From Deltaproteobacteria bacterium (GTDB lineage Bacteria; Desulfobacterota; Deferrimicrobia; Deferrimicrobiales; Deferrimicrobiaceae), in NCBI GenBank assembly GCA_021802685.1, contig JAJZRM010000182.1:1-6264 (forward strand): a stretch of DNA of 6,264 nt. The letters run 5' to 3'. Below are positions 6,264-6,264 of the stretch, piece by piece (the stretch's first letter is position 1; every line of letters starts with the position of its first letter). The notes below the pieces were generated by a model. It ran no database searches and was not told the origin of the DNA. It worked only from the letters and a program-made list of their open reading frames with translations. The position numbers and the translations under genes are program-made.

Positions 6264-6264
6264 G

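Noticed and set aside
1..6264. CRISPR arrays, tRNA or rRNA genes, insertion sequences, phage or defence genes.
   Set aside because: No direct-repeat arrays, tRNA-like cloverleafs, transposase motifs or other such signals were seen. The window is almost fully occupied by five housekeeping-type genes.

Overview
This is a compact, G+C-rich bacterial window (roughly two-thirds G+C by eye, with strong G/C preference at third codon positions). It carries four complete genes and one partial gene with almost no non-coding DNA. The taxon is inferred: gene style, the small eight-cysteine protein and an EF-G paralog resembling the type known from spirochaetes, planctomycetes and deltaproteobacteria point to a Geobacter-like or Desulfobacterota-type lineage. 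Nothing in the window fixes the genus.

Layout from left to right. Bases 2-811 (+) hold the 3' part of a metallo-beta-lactamase-fold hydrolase gene that enters from outside the window. It converges, with a 9-base gap, on a four-gene minus-strand cluster. In transcription order (right to left) the cluster is: a 95-residue cysteine-rich putative zinc-binding protein (6163-5876); an 825-residue U32-family protein with the iron-sulfur-type cysteine set of RNA hydroxylases (5838-3361); a 673-residue EF-G paralog (3359-1338); and a PaaI-type hotdog thioesterase (1303-821). Gaps within the cluster are 37, 1 and 34 bases, so one transcript is likely. The right edge (6164-6264) is the only sizeable non-coding stretch. 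It holds a near-perfect palindrome with terminator features and, overlapping its edge, a plausible sigma-70-like promoter for the cluster.

The likely common theme is translation. The U32 protein belongs to a family whose studied members hydroxylate tRNA or 23S rRNA. The EF-G paralog keeps all GTPase motifs but has lost the domain IV signatures of a translocase, and resembles the spdEFG2 / mitochondrial EF-G2 group that recycles ribosomes. The U32 and EF-G genes are one base apart and are probably translationally coupled. The thioesterase and the convergent hydrolase look like ordinary housekeeping enzymes of unknown substrate. I see no phage, transposon, CRISPR, defence or RNA-gene signal. 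The observations most worth following are the specialised EF-G, its coupling to the U32 gene, and the palindrome at the promoter.
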